A stretch of DNA of 64,000 bases, taken from Actinomycetota bacterium. GTDB taxonomy: Bacteria > Actinomycetota > Actinomycetes > S36-B12. The notes below the pieces were generated by a model. The model saw only the letters and a program-made list of their open reading frames with translations. It had not been told where the DNA came from and did not search any database. The position numbers and the translations under genes are program-made. Shown here one piece after another: positions 18,090-26,885 of the stretch (the stretch's first letter is position 1; every line of letters starts with the position of its first letter). The stretch covers positions 62,001 to 126,000 of the forward strand of contig VGBL01000004.1 in assembly GCA_016870515.1 (NCBI GenBank), read 5' to 3'.

Positions 18090-18118
18090 GACCCGGGTTG
18101 CCCCAGGGCACCCGGGTC
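18090..18118. terminator. Bidirectional hairpin between DUF3117 and O-methyltransferase genes
   Basis: GACCCGGGTTGCCC pairs with GGGCACCCGGGTC around a CA loop, about 13 bp of stem with one mismatch. It sits 10 nt after the DUF3117 stop and 20 nt before the end of the convergent gene. No strong T-run, as usual in high-GC genomes. Confidence 0.6.
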
Positions 18119-18137
18119 GTTGCATGCCCGGGACCGG

Positions 18138-18803
18138 CTACTCGGAGTCTGCCTCCGGGGCCTCGGGGGGTCGGCGTACGGCGATAGCCATGCCCTCGCC
18201 GACCGTCAGCAGGCTCGCGAGCCAGTGGGGATCGTCGCGCAGATGCTGGAGCAGGTCGCGGTGGCTGGGCTCCGCACCGTCGTCGGCCAGCGCATGGGTG
18301 ATGGCGATGGCACCACCCGGACGCAGCAGGCGATCGGCCTGTCGCAGCAGATCGTTCTCCTCCCCTACGCCCAGGGAGACACCCGGTCCGATGACCAGGA
18401 GGTCGTAGGCGCCGTCGGTCAGGCGGGTCAGGACGTCGAAGGGATTGCCCGCGATGGCACGGACCCTGGTGTGGGGGATGTGCATGCGCGTGAACGTCGA
18501 CCGCGCCGCAGCAGCCATTTCCGCATCATGATCGACGGTGGTCAACGTGCCTGAGTCGTCGAGGCCTCCGAGAATCCACCCACCGGAAACGCCGGTGCCC
18601 GAACCGACTTCGACGACGGCCTGCGCACCCAGCGATGCGGCGATCAGCCGCAGAACGGATCCGGCCGGACGACTGAGCGCGGGAGAGCCCATGCTCGCGG
18701 CGATGCGCCGCGCCGCCACGATCTGCGGATCCTCCTCGACCCAACCATCGACGTAGGCCCAGGTCAGCGGGCTCGGGGGGATGTCGGTCGCGGCATGATC
18801 CAC
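18138..18803 (-). CDS. SAM-dependent O-methyltransferase
   Basis: A 221-residue class I methyltransferase of the caffeoyl-CoA/catechol O-methyltransferase type. Motif I is VVEVGSGTGVSGGW (about 63-76), with the acidic end of strand 2 in TTVDHDAEM. Substrate is unknown. GTG at 18803 lies exactly 6 nt after TAGGCT. In the M. tuberculosis order this gene is followed divergently by sigE, rseA, htrA; here the next gene is htrA directly. Confidence 0.88.
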   Translation of the reverse strand: MDHAATDIPPSPLTWAYVDGWVEEDPQIVAARRIAASMGSPALSRPAGSVLRLIAASLGAQAVVEVGSGTGVSGGWILGGLDDSGTLTTVDHDAEMAAAARSTFTRMHIPHTRVRAIAGNPFDVLTRLTDGAYDLLVIGPGVSLGVGEENDLLRQADRLLRPGGAIAITHALADDGAEPSHRDLLQHLRDDPHWLASLLTVGEGMAIAVRRPPEAPEADSE

Positions 18804-18858
18804 GGGGGGAGCCTAGTGGGCACGCTTTCGAGTTCTGACCGGATGGGACCATGGGGGC

Positions 18859-19947
18859 ATGCAGGCTCCGCGACGCGGCCTCCCGACATGGGCCTTTGTG
18901 TCCCTCGTTGCGGTCGCGGCCGTCGCGCTCGGGGCCATCATGGGGGTCGTCGGAGGCAGTCTGGGATTCCTGCTCTCGCGGACCTCTCCCGATGATCTGA
19001 CCGGGCGCGGGTCGGCGCCGCCGACGGCCAGCGTGGGACCCCGCGCCCCCGGCTCGGTGGCGGACATCGCCGAGTCGGCCCTGCCCGGCGTGGTCTCGAT
19101 TGCTGTCGATGCCGCGGCGCAGTCAGGGAGCGGATCTGGGTTCGTGCTTCGTGAAGACGGCTACGTGGTCACCAACAACCACGTCGTTGCCGGGGCTGCC
19201 GACGGGGCCGGAAGTGTCGACGTGGTTCTCGCCGACGGTCGACGGCTGCCGGCCACGATCATCGGACGCAACGTGTCGTACGACATCGCCGTGCTGTCGG
19301 TCGCGGCCGATGGGCTGCCCGTGCTCGATGTTGGTGATTCCGACCGGGTCACGGTCGGCGACACCGTGATCGCCATCGGCGCGCCACTCGGGCTCGACGG
19401 CACGGTGACCGTAGGCATCGTCAGTGCCCTCGACCGACCGGTGACGACGGGTGAAGACGAGGATGCCTCCTTCATCAGCGCCATCCAGACCGATGCGGCT
19501 ATCAATCCCGGCAATTCCGGCGGCCCCCTGCTCGATGGTGCTGGTCGAGTCATCGGGGTGACGTCGGCGATCGCCGCTCTGGCCGAGGAGCGCGGCAGCA
19601 TCGGTCTCGGCTTCGCGATCCCGGTCAATGCCGTGCAGCGCATCGCGCGCGAGATCATCGAAACGGGGTCGTCGTCCACCCCGATCATGGGCGTCACTCT
19701 CGACACGCGATTCGAGGGGCGCGGGGCGCTCATCGACACCGTGACGTCAGGCGGACCCGCTGAGCGAGCGGGTCTGGAGCCGGGTGACGTCGTGACGACC
19801 CTCCAGGGCCGGCCCGTCGCCAACGCCGATGAGCTCGTCGTGGCCATTCGTGACAACAGTCCCGGAGACATCATCACCGTCGTCGTGGAGCGCGGTGGCG
19901 TGGTGCGGGAGTTGCAGGTGACGCTCGGCTCCCGGCCCGACGAGTAG
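18859..19947 (+). CDS. htrA: HtrA/DegP-type serine protease with PDZ domain
   Basis: A 362-residue membrane-anchored envelope protease. One membrane segment at about residues 11-40, then the trypsin-like domain with H108 (TNNHVV), D142 (YDIAVL) and S220 (NPGNSGGP), then one PDZ domain (about 260-355). It degrades or refolds misfolded envelope proteins. ATG at 18859 lies 6 nt after GACCAT. It precedes tatB, the conserved order, and no sigE or anti-sigma gene is present upstream. Confidence 0.93.
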   Translation: MQAPRRGLPTWAFVSLVAVAAVALGAIMGVVGGSLGFLLSRTSPDDLTGRGSAPPTASVGPRAPGSVADIAESALPGVVSIAVDAAAQSGSGSGFVLREDGYVVTNNHVVAGAADGAGSVDVVLADGRRLPATIIGRNVSYDIAVLSVAADGLPVLDVGDSDRVTVGDTVIAIGAPLGLDGTVTVGIVSALDRPVTTGEDEDASFISAIQTDAAINPGNSGGPLLDGAGRVIGVTSAIAALAEERGSIGLGFAIPVNAVQRIAREIIETGSSSTPIMGVTLDTRFEGRGALIDTVTSGGPAERAGLEPGDVVTTLQGRPVANADELVVAIRDNSPGDIITVVVERGGVVRELQVTLGSRPDE

Positions 19948-19969
19948 CGGGGCGGCGTACTCTAATCAC

Positions 19970-20302
19970 GTGTTCGACATCGGATTGGGAGAGATCCTCA
20001 TCCTTGCCGTGCTCGGGTTGCTCATCTTCGGCCCCGAGCGGCTGCCGCGTGCTGCGTCGGATGCGGCCAAGATGATCCGCAATGTGCGCGCGATGGCGGG
20101 CAATGCCCGGCGCGACCTGGCCGACTCCGCCGGTGTCGACCTGAGTGATGCCAAGGATGCCCTGCGCGACCTGCAGGACCTGCACCCGCGGCGCATGGTC
20201 GCCGGGATCTTCGACGACGACGACGACGATGACGCCCCCGCCCCGAAGAAGTCGACCGAACCCGGCGCTGCGTCTGCGAAGTTCGACCCCGACTCGACGT
20301 AG
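19970..20302 (+). CDS. tatB: Sec-independent translocase protein TatB
   Basis: A 110-residue TatB: one N-terminal membrane helix (about 6-20), the hallmark FGPERLP, an amphipathic helix, and an acidic tail with a seven-Asp run. It forms the twin-arginine receptor with TatC. GTG at 19970 follows TACTCT by 6 nt. The position after htrA supports TatB rather than TatA. Confidence 0.9.
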   Translation: MFDIGLGEILILAVLGLLIFGPERLPRAASDAAKMIRNVRAMAGNARRDLADSAGVDLSDAKDALRDLQDLHPRRMVAGIFDDDDDDDAPAPKKSTEPGAASAKFDPDST

Positions 20303-20320
20303 ACGCGACCCGGTCGCGAC

Positions 20321-21463
20321 TCAGCCGCGGCTCGCGGGGGAGATTCCCAACGACATCCCGGCGAGCCCGCGAGGCTGGCGAGCCAGCGTGCTCGCGAGCT
20401 CGATGAGCGTGGCAGCCGCCGGGGCCGATGGGTCGGCCAGCACCAGGGGCTGCCCGGCGTCGCCGCCCTCGCGGAGCCGCACGTCGAAGGGAATGCGGCC
20501 GAGCAGGGGAACGTCGGCGCTCAGACCGGCCGACAACTGCTCGGCGACGCGCTGGCCCCCCCCGATGCCGAAGAGGTCGATGGGCTCGCCGCAGTGCGGG
20601 CACGGGAAGCCGCTCATGTTCTCGATGACCCCAGCGATCTTCTGGTGCGTCTGCCCGGCCAGCATCCCCGCGCGCACGGCAACGTCGGCGGCCGCCGTCT
20701 GCGGTGTCGTGACGACGACGACCTGCGAGCCGGGGAGGAGCTGCGCCGTGGAGATCGCGATATCGCCGGTGCCGGGCGGTAGGTCGAGCAGGAGCACGTC
20801 GAGGTCGCCCCACCACACGTCGGTGAGGAACTGCTGGAGGGCGCGGTGCAGCATCGGACCCCGGAAGGCCACGGGCTCCGCACTGCCTCCCGGCTTGAAG
20901 GGAAGCATTGAGATCGCGCGTACGCCGAAGGCTTCGGGCGGCATGATCATGCCCTCGACGACGGTCGGCGGGGCGGTGATGCCGAGCAGCCCGGGCACTG
21001 AGTGGCCGTAGATGTCGGCGTCGACGATTCCCACCGACATCCCCTGCCCGGCCATGGCCACGCCGAGATTGACCGTGAGGGAGCTCTTGCCCACTCCGCC
21101 CTTGCCCGATGTGATGGCGTAGACGTGGGTGCGCGAGCCCGGCTGAGCGAAGGGAATCTCCTTCTCCTCGCGGCCACCGCGCAGGGTGCTGCGCAGAGCT
21201 GCCCGCTGCTCGTCGTTCATGACATCGAGTTCGACATCAACATGGCGCACCCCGGGGACCGATCCCACCGCGATCGAGACGCGCTGGGTGATGGTGTCGC
21301 GCATGGGACACCCGGAGACCGTGAGGTAGATCGCGACCCTGACCCGGTCTGCGTCGATCTCGACAGACTTGACCATGCCGAGCTCGGTGATGGGGCGGTG
21401 GATCTCGGGGTCTTCGACACGCGCGAGGGCGGCGTCAACCAGGGACCGATCGATGGAGGTCAT
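20321..21463 (-). CDS. mrp: Mrp/ApbC-type iron-sulfur carrier P-loop ATPase
   Basis: A 380-residue protein: N-terminal DUF59/MIP18 domain (about 8-90) and an Mrp/NBP35-type ATPase with Walker A GKGGVGKS near residue 120. The CPHCGEP motif (about 292-298) provides the CxxC that bridges a [4Fe-4S] cluster in the dimer. It should carry iron-sulfur clusters to apoproteins. ATG at 21463 follows TAGCAT by 6 nt and also overlaps the DUF1003 stop in ATGA, so it may be both coupled and independently transcribed. Confidence 0.92.
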   Translation of the reverse strand: MTSIDRSLVDAALARVEDPEIHRPITELGMVKSVEIDADRVRVAIYLTVSGCPMRDTITQRVSIAVGSVPGVRHVDVELDVMNDEQRAALRSTLRGGREEKEIPFAQPGSRTHVYAITSGKGGVGKSSLTVNLGVAMAGQGMSVGIVDADIYGHSVPGLLGITAPPTVVEGMIMPPEAFGVRAISMLPFKPGGSAEPVAFRGPMLHRALQQFLTDVWWGDLDVLLLDLPPGTGDIAISTAQLLPGSQVVVVTTPQTAAADVAVRAGMLAGQTHQKIAGVIENMSGFPCPHCGEPIDLFGIGGGQRVAEQLSAGLSADVPLLGRIPFDVRLREGGDAGQPLVLADPSAPAAATLIELASTLARQPRGLAGMSLGISPASRG

Positions 21464-22002
21464 GCGTTGATGCTAGGCCCCGGCTGCTCGCCCTGCGATT
21501 CGTGCCTTTCGGCCAGCGCCTCCGAGATTTCGTCGGCTAGGTCGCGCAGCTCGCTTCGGACGTAGTCGCGCGTGGCAACCTCGCCAAGGGCCATCCGCAG
21601 GGCCGCGATCTCCCGGGTGAGGTACTCAGTGTCGGCGATCAAACGATCGGTGCTGGCACGGTCCTCGAGATATTGCACGCGATCGCGGTCGGCCTGCCGG
21701 TTTTGCGCGAGCAGGATGAGAGGCGCGGCGTACGAGGCCTGGAGCGAAAGCAGGAGCGTCAGGAAGATGAAGGGATAGGGATCAGGCTTGAGCTGCTCGG
21801 GAGCAAAGATGTTCCACAGGAGCCAGGCGATGATGACGGCGGTCATCCACGCGATGAAGCGCCAGCTGCCGATGAAGCGCGCGATGCGCTCGCTCAGGCG
21901 ACCCCACTGCTCCGGATCGTAGGAGGGCCCACGCAGGCGGCTGCGCTCCAGAGGCTGATCCATGCGGAGCTCGGCGCGACGGCCGGGGCGTGGCGGCTTC
22001 AT
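21460..22002 (-). CDS. DUF1003 membrane protein
   Basis: A 180-residue DUF1003 protein with two membrane segments (about 45-66 and 75-98, including PYPFIFLTLLLSLQASYAAP, a family hallmark) and a C-terminal coiled region. It overlaps the MgtE-like gene upstream and mrp downstream by 4 nt each, a tight operon. Function unknown; see the finding on its possible partnership with the soluble MgtE-like protein. Confidence 0.87.
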   Translation of the reverse strand: MKPPRPGRRAELRMDQPLERSRLRGPSYDPEQWGRLSERIARFIGSWRFIAWMTAVIIAWLLWNIFAPEQLKPDPYPFIFLTLLLSLQASYAAPLILLAQNRQADRDRVQYLEDRASTDRLIADTEYLTREIAALRMALGEVATRDYVRSELRDLADEISEALAERHESQGEQPGPSINA

Positions 22003-23270
22003 GACGTTGCCCCGGGGGTCTCGTAGTCGCGCCAGTGCTCGGGAAGCATGTGATCGATGAGGTCATCGACGGTGACGGCCCCGATGAGTCGATTGTCCTG
22101 GTCGACGACGGGCAGTGCGACGAGGTTGTAGGTCGCGAAGTAGCGAGCGACGGTGGCGACGTCCGTCTCGGGGCCGATCGGCTCCAGGTTGGTGTCGACG
22201 ACACCTGAGACCAGGGCCGCGGGCGGCTCGCGCAGCAGCCGCTGGAAGTGGCACGTGCCGAGGAATCGGCCGGTGGGGGTGTCGGTCGGCGGTCGCACCA
22301 CATAGATCTGAGCGGCGAGCGAGGGAGCGAGTTCGGGATTGCGCACCCGCGCCAGGGCTTCGGCCACGGTGGCGTCGGGAGGGAGCACGACGGGCTCCGT
22401 CGTCATCATGCCGCCGGCGGTGTAGTCGCCGTAGGTGAGCAGGCGCCGGATGTCGTCGGCCTCGCCCGGCTCCATGCGCTCCAGCAGGTCGGCGGCCTGC
22501 TCGGGTGGCAGCTCAGAGATGAGGTCGGCGGCGTCGTCGGGATCCATCTCCTCGAGGACGTCGGCCGCGCGCTCGGCCTCGAGCGACTGCATGATCTCGA
22601 CCTGCTCGTCCTCGGGCAGCTCCTCGAGCACGTCGGCAAGACGCTCGTCGTCGATTTCGCGCACGATGTCGAGACGTCGTGCCGGTGGCATCTGCTGGAT
22701 CGCGTGCGCGAAGTCGGGTGCGCTCAGTCCGTCGAGCGATGCGAGCAGGTGAGCCGCGCCCTGCTCGCCGGATGCGACCGTGAGGCCCTCGACCGCGCTC
22801 CATTCCACGATGCGGGCCTGCCCTTTGCGTCGCAGGCCGTGGCCCTCGCGGATGAACAACTGGGTGACAAACCAGTCGCGGTTGGCCCGCTGCTCGATGG
22901 CGGCATCGATGATGGTGACTGTCGCGGGGTGCCCGGAGCGACCGGGTTCGATGCAGTTGACGCGACGGTCGAGGAGCTCGCCCATGACGAGCGTCTCGCC
23001 CGAGCGCTGCTCGAACCGGCGCAGGTTAACGACCCCGTTGACGACCACCTGGCCACTGTCGATCGTCGATACGCGGGTCATCGGAACGAAGATCCGGCGG
23101 CGTCCGACCACCTCGACAACGAGTCCGACCACGCGAGGAGGCTGCGCGTCGGAACGCAGCAGCGTGACCACATCACGCACCCGGCCCACCTGCTCGGCAT
23201 TGGGGTCGAAGACCTCAGCCCGGGCAAGGCGCGCCACGAAGACTCGAGGAGGGGTGGTCACGTGGCCCAA
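21999..23270 (-). CDS. Soluble MgtE-like protein with PRC-like, MgtE-N and CBS domains
   Basis: A 423-residue protein (420 from the GTG at 23261). A PRC-barrel-like N-terminus (about 15-150), an MgtE N-terminal superhelical domain (about 175-275, repeating LADVLEELPEDEQVEIM, AADLLERMEP), and two CBS domains (about 285-415). The five-helix MgtE channel domain is missing, so it is not itself a transporter. The magnesium-sensing half of MgtE is preserved. The TTG start at 23270 has GAGGGGAG upstream; the GTG is the alternative. It heads an overlapping operon with DUF1003 and mrp. Confidence 0.85.
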   Translation of the reverse strand: MGHVTTPPRVFVARLARAEVFDPNAEQVGRVRDVVTLLRSDAQPPRVVGLVVEVVGRRRIFVPMTRVSTIDSGQVVVNGVVNLRRFEQRSGETLVMGELLDRRVNCIEPGRSGHPATVTIIDAAIEQRANRDWFVTQLFIREGHGLRRKGQARIVEWSAVEGLTVASGEQGAAHLLASLDGLSAPDFAHAIQQMPPARRLDIVREIDDERLADVLEELPEDEQVEIMQSLEAERAADVLEEMDPDDAADLISELPPEQAADLLERMEPGEADDIRRLLTYGDYTAGGMMTTEPVVLPPDATVAEALARVRNPELAPSLAAQIYVVRPPTDTPTGRFLGTCHFQRLLREPPAALVSGVVDTNLEPIGPETDVATVARYFATYNLVALPVVDQDNRLIGAVTVDDLIDHMLPEHWRDYETPGATS

Positions 23271-23306
23271 GGGTACTCCCCTCGGGATGGTGGGTAGGGT
23301 CGCCGC

Positions 23307-24281
23307 ATGAGCACTGCCAGCCCCGCGCGTGCCATGCGCTCACGTCGCTCAAACCTCGCCGTGCCCGGCTCGAGCCCGAAGATGCTCGACAAGGCCCGGA
23401 GCCTTCCGGCCGATCAGGTGTTCATGGACATCGAAGACGCCGTCGCACCCCTGGCGAAGCCGGAGGCGCGCAAAAACATCGTGGCAGCCCTCAATGAGGG
23501 CGGCTACGACGGCAAGGTACGCGCGGTCCGCGTCAACGACTGGACGACGCAGTGGACCTACGCCGACGTCGTCGAGGTCGTCGAGGGTGCCGGCCCCAAC
23601 CTCGACTGCATCATGCTGCCCAAGGTCCAGACCGCCGAGCAGGTCGTCGCCCTCGATCTCCTGCTCACCCAGATCGAGAAGGCCAACGGCTTCGAGGTGG
23701 GACGCATCGGCATCGAGGCGCAGATCGAGAACGCGATGGGGCTGACCAGGGTCGAGGCAATCGCCGAAGCATCACCGCGCGTGGAGACCATCATTTTCGG
23801 TCCGGCCGACTTCATGGCCAGCATCAATATGAAGTCCCTGGTGGTTGGCGAGCAGCCCCCCGGATACGATGTTGGTGACGCTTACCACCACATCCTGATG
23901 CGTATTCTCATGGCAGCCCGCGCCTACGACAAGCAGGCGATCGACGGCCCCTACCTGCAGATCAAGGACGTCGACGGCTATCGCCGTGTCGCTGGTCGAA
24001 GCGCAGCGCTCGGTTTCGATGGCAAGTGGGTCCTCCACCCGGGCCAGATCCATGCGGCCAACGAGATCTACAGCCCGCGCCAGGAGGACTACGACAAGGC
24101 CGAGCTCATCCTCGATGCCTACGACTACGCCACGTCCGCCCAGGGCGGTGCCAAGGGCGCGGTCATGCTCGGGGACGAGATGATCGATGAGGCTTCCCGC
24201 AAGATGGCACTGGTCGTTTCAGCCAAGGGCCGCGCCGCCGGCATGCAGCGCACCAGCACCTTCACGCCACCGGAGTCGTGA
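23307..24281 (+). CDS. HpcH/HpaI-family CoA-ester lyase (malyl/citramalyl-CoA lyase type)
   Basis: A 324-residue TIM-barrel lyase. FMDIEDAV, RVNDWTT, IGIEAQIENAMG and IIFGPADFMAS are the metal- and CoA-ester-binding blocks of the CitE/Mcl family. It would cleave or condense malyl-, methylmalyl- or citramalyl-CoA. ATG at 23307 lies exactly 6 nt after TAGGGT. Its stop overlaps the J-domain gene (GTGA). An acyl-CoA dehydrogenase follows, consistent with acyl-CoA catabolism, but the exact substrate is open. Confidence 0.88.
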   Translation: MSTASPARAMRSRRSNLAVPGSSPKMLDKARSLPADQVFMDIEDAVAPLAKPEARKNIVAALNEGGYDGKVRAVRVNDWTTQWTYADVVEVVEGAGPNLDCIMLPKVQTAEQVVALDLLLTQIEKANGFEVGRIGIEAQIENAMGLTRVEAIAEASPRVETIIFGPADFMASINMKSLVVGEQPPGYDVGDAYHHILMRILMAARAYDKQAIDGPYLQIKDVDGYRRVAGRSAALGFDGKWVLHPGQIHAANEIYSPRQEDYDKAELILDAYDYATSAQGGAKGAVMLGDEMIDEASRKMALVVSAKGRAAGMQRTSTFTPPES

Positions 24282-24880
24282 CCGGCATGCATCGCGCCGA
24301 GGCGGCAGCGGTCCTGGGGCTGGGTGACCGCCCAACCCCCGACGAGATCAAGCGGGCCTGGCGCCTGTGGGCGCGAGAGGCCCATCCCGACTGCGGTGGG
24401 AGCGAGTCGGAGTTTGCCCGGCTCTGCCAGGCGCGCACCGTGCTGTTGGAGCCGCTGGCTGGCGATCCTTACGTTGCATCCGACCGACCCGTCCCTCGAC
24501 GCGCCTGGCGCGACGTCCTCGTGAGACCCGACTCACGTGGGGCTCTCCAGCTCGCGTGCCTGTGCGCGGTGTCGCTCGTCGCCGTTCTGGTCGCTTCGTT
24601 CCTCCCCATGCCCTGGGGGCTCTCTGGTGCGGCGGTCGTCGCAACGGCCGCGTGCGTGGTCACCAGCCGTCGCCTGCTAGACGGACCCGACCACGGGCAC
24701 GTGATCGTCGTGCGGAGCGTCGCGTGGATCACCATCACGGCCCTGCAGTGCGGCCTCGCCGCACTCGTCGGAATTCCGGCCTTTGAGGCCCTTCCCCTGC
24801 TGGCGGTCCCTTTCGTCGCCTGCATCTCGCTGGTCAACCCGGGAGCCGGGTTATGGCGTCCCGCTCGCCCTGCTCGTTGA
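24278..24880 (+). CDS. J-domain membrane protein
   Basis: A 200-residue protein whose first 60 residues form a compact J-domain (AAAVLGLGDRPTPDEIKRAWRLWAREAHPDCGG) with the catalytic HPD at about 37-39. It is followed by four membrane segments between about 88 and 190. It overlaps the CoA-ester lyase by 4 nt; an ATG at 24287 is an alternative start. It probably recruits DnaK to the membrane, by the general role of J-domains. Confidence 0.75.
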   Translation: MTGMHRAEAAAVLGLGDRPTPDEIKRAWRLWAREAHPDCGGSESEFARLCQARTVLLEPLAGDPYVASDRPVPRRAWRDVLVRPDSRGALQLACLCAVSLVAVLVASFLPMPWGLSGAAVVATAACVVTSRRLLDGPDHGHVIVVRSVAWITITALQCGLAALVGIPAFEALPLLAVPFVACISLVNPGAGLWRPARPAR

Positions 24881-24924
24881 GTTAACGTCCATTAGCATCA
24901 GGTGACCAGCTCGAGGAGGCAACG

Positions 24925-26130
24925 ATGCCACGTTTGGCGCACACCGAAGGACTCACCGATCTCCAGATGGAGATCCTCAAGGCCGTGCGCGACTTCGTCG
25001 ACAACGAGATCCTGCCCAACGCGACGATGCTCGAGCACAAGGATGAATACCCGGCCGACATTGTGGAAGGCCTGAAGGACCTCGGCGTGTTCGGCCTGAT
25101 GATCCCTGAGGAATACGGCGGACTCGGCGAGTCACTGCTGACCTACGCACTCGTAGTGGAGGAGATCGCACGCGGGTGGATGAGCGTCTCCGGTGTCATA
25201 AACACCCACTTCATCGTCGCCTACATGATCATGCAGCACGGCACCGAGGAGCAGAAGGCGCACTACCTACCCCGCATGGCGACGGGCGAAATCCGCGGGG
25301 CGTTCAGCATGAGCGAGCCCGGCTGCGGCTCCGACGTGTCGGCCATTCAGTCGCGCGCGATTCGCGATGGCGACGACTACGTGCTCAACGGCCAGAAGAT
25401 GTGGCTCACCAACGGCGGTAGCTCAACAGTCGTGGCCGTGCTGGTGCGCAGCGATGCCGAAGCCCCCGAGGGCGCATCGGTCTACAAGCGCATGACGACG
25501 TTCCTGGTCGACAAGCCGTCCGGTTTCGGCGAGGTCCGACCGGGCCTGACGATCCCCGGCAAGATCGAGAAGATGGGATATAAGGGCGTCGACACGACCG
25601 AGCTCGTGATGGAAGACCTTCGGCTGCCCGCGTCGACCATCCTCGGCGGTGAGCCGGGCCGCGGCTTCTACCAGATGATGGACGGGGTCGAGGTTGGCCG
25701 TGTCAATGTTGCCGCGCGTGCATGCGGTCTCGCGCAGCGTGCCTTCGAGCTCGGGGTCGAGTACGCGCAGCAACGCATCACCTTCGGCAAGCCGATCGCC
25801 GAGCACCAGGCCGTGGCCTTCCGCCTCGCTGACATGGGCACCAAGGTCGAGGCCGCCCATCAGATGATGGTGATGGCGGCCCGCAAGAAGGACTCCGGCG
25901 AGCGCAACGACCTCGAGTCAGGCATGGCCAAGCTCCTGGCCAGTGAGTACTGCAAGGAGGTCGTCGAGGATTCCTTCCGCATCCACGGCGGCTACGGCTA
26001 CTCCAAGGAATACGAGATCGAGCGCCTCTACCGCGAGGCCCCCATGCTCATGATCGGCGAGGGCACCGCCGACATCCAAAAGATGATCATCGCCCGCAGG
26101 CTGCTTGAGGAATACAAGACCCGCGGCTAG
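24925..26130 (+). CDS. Acyl-CoA dehydrogenase
   Basis: A 401-residue flavoprotein oxidising acyl-CoA to enoyl-CoA. Visible are AFSMSEPGCGSDVSA and MWLTNGG (FAD/substrate binding), and the C-terminal RIHGGYGYSKEY...IGEGTADIQK, where the Glu of EGT is the usual catalytic base position. ATG at 24925 follows GAGGAGG; TAGCAT about 30 nt upstream may be its -10. The stop shares a CTAG with the convergent membrane protein gene. Confidence 0.93.
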   Translation: MPRLAHTEGLTDLQMEILKAVRDFVDNEILPNATMLEHKDEYPADIVEGLKDLGVFGLMIPEEYGGLGESLLTYALVVEEIARGWMSVSGVINTHFIVAYMIMQHGTEEQKAHYLPRMATGEIRGAFSMSEPGCGSDVSAIQSRAIRDGDDYVLNGQKMWLTNGGSSTVVAVLVRSDAEAPEGASVYKRMTTFLVDKPSGFGEVRPGLTIPGKIEKMGYKGVDTTELVMEDLRLPASTILGGEPGRGFYQMMDGVEVGRVNVAARACGLAQRAFELGVEYAQQRITFGKPIAEHQAVAFRLADMGTKVEAAHQMMVMAARKKDSGERNDLESGMAKLLASEYCKEVVEDSFRIHGGYGYSKEYEIERLYREAPMLMIGEGTADIQKMIIARRLLEEYKTRG

Positions 26131-26816
26131 GCCGAGGCCGTAGCTCGCTTCCCCGACGTGACCCGCCGGATCAGCCAGTCGATTCCCCAGAAGATCATGC
26201 ACAGGACGAGGGCGAACACGACGATGCCGGCCACGTTGGTGAGCACCGTGGCGTAGCCGTAGGTGGCCACGTCGACGAAGCCGTAGGGATAGGCGCCGAT
26301 GAAGGCTCCGCGGATGAGGGCAAAGACGAGCCAGACGATCGGAATGATGAGGCTCGCGAGGATGATGCGCCAGGAGAACCATCCGCGCGGTCCGGCGACG
26401 AGCCACACCAGCAGCGACACGATGGGCGTTAGGATGTGCTGGAAGAGGTTGGTGATGACCTCGAGCCCCTGGAGTTGGGCGCTCGCAGCCAGGATCGCGT
26501 TATAGATGATGCCGGTGACCACGATCATCAGCAGCGCACTGAGCCGAACGGCGCGGAACCAGAAGCTGTCGCGGTCGGGGCGCACGAAGAGCATGGCCAT
26601 CACGATGGCAACGAGGATGTTGGACCAGATGGTGAAGTAGGTGAAGAAGTCCAGGACGCGGCCGATCATTCCCTGACCGGCATATCCCAGTGAGGTCGGA
26701 TTGGTGTTGAGGCTAGAGTAAGTGCCGAGCACGCTGAGGATGAAGGACAGGCCAACGCCGAGGGCGGCGAAGACCGCGTTGATGCCAAGTAGGGCGCGCT
26801 TCCCGGTGGGGTCATG
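26127..26816 (-). CDS. Pr6Pr-type membrane protein, start unresolved
   Basis: A polytopic membrane protein of about 230 residues with six hydrophobic segments and the Pr6Pr family pattern GRVLDFFTYFTIWSNILVAIV. The first membrane helix (GINAVFAALGVGLSFILSV) has no in-frame ATG, GTG or TTG before it; the ATG at 26815 lies one base out of frame and 8 nt after TACCGT. The first in-frame GTG, at 26732, would remove helix 1. Either a small frameshift lies near 26791-26815 or a rare start is used. Coordinates are given to the frame boundary by the out-of-frame ATG. Confidence 0.6.
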   Translation of the reverse strand, partial: HDPTGKRALLGINAVFAALGVGLSFILSVLGTYSSLNTNPTSLGYAGQGMIGRVLDFFTYFTIWSNILVAIVMAMLFVRPDRDSFWFRAVRLSALLMIVVTGIIYNAILAASAQLQGLEVITNLFQHILTPIVSLLVWLVAGPRGWFSWRIILASLIIPIVWLVFALIRGAFIGAYPYGFVDVATYGYATVLTNVAGIVVFALVLCMIFWGIDWLIRRVTSGKRATASA

Positions 26817-26885
26817 TGTCCAGACGGTACGCCGTTCGGCGGGCTCGTGAGGGGATGTCGCGAGCGTGAAGCCTACGGTGGGGCG

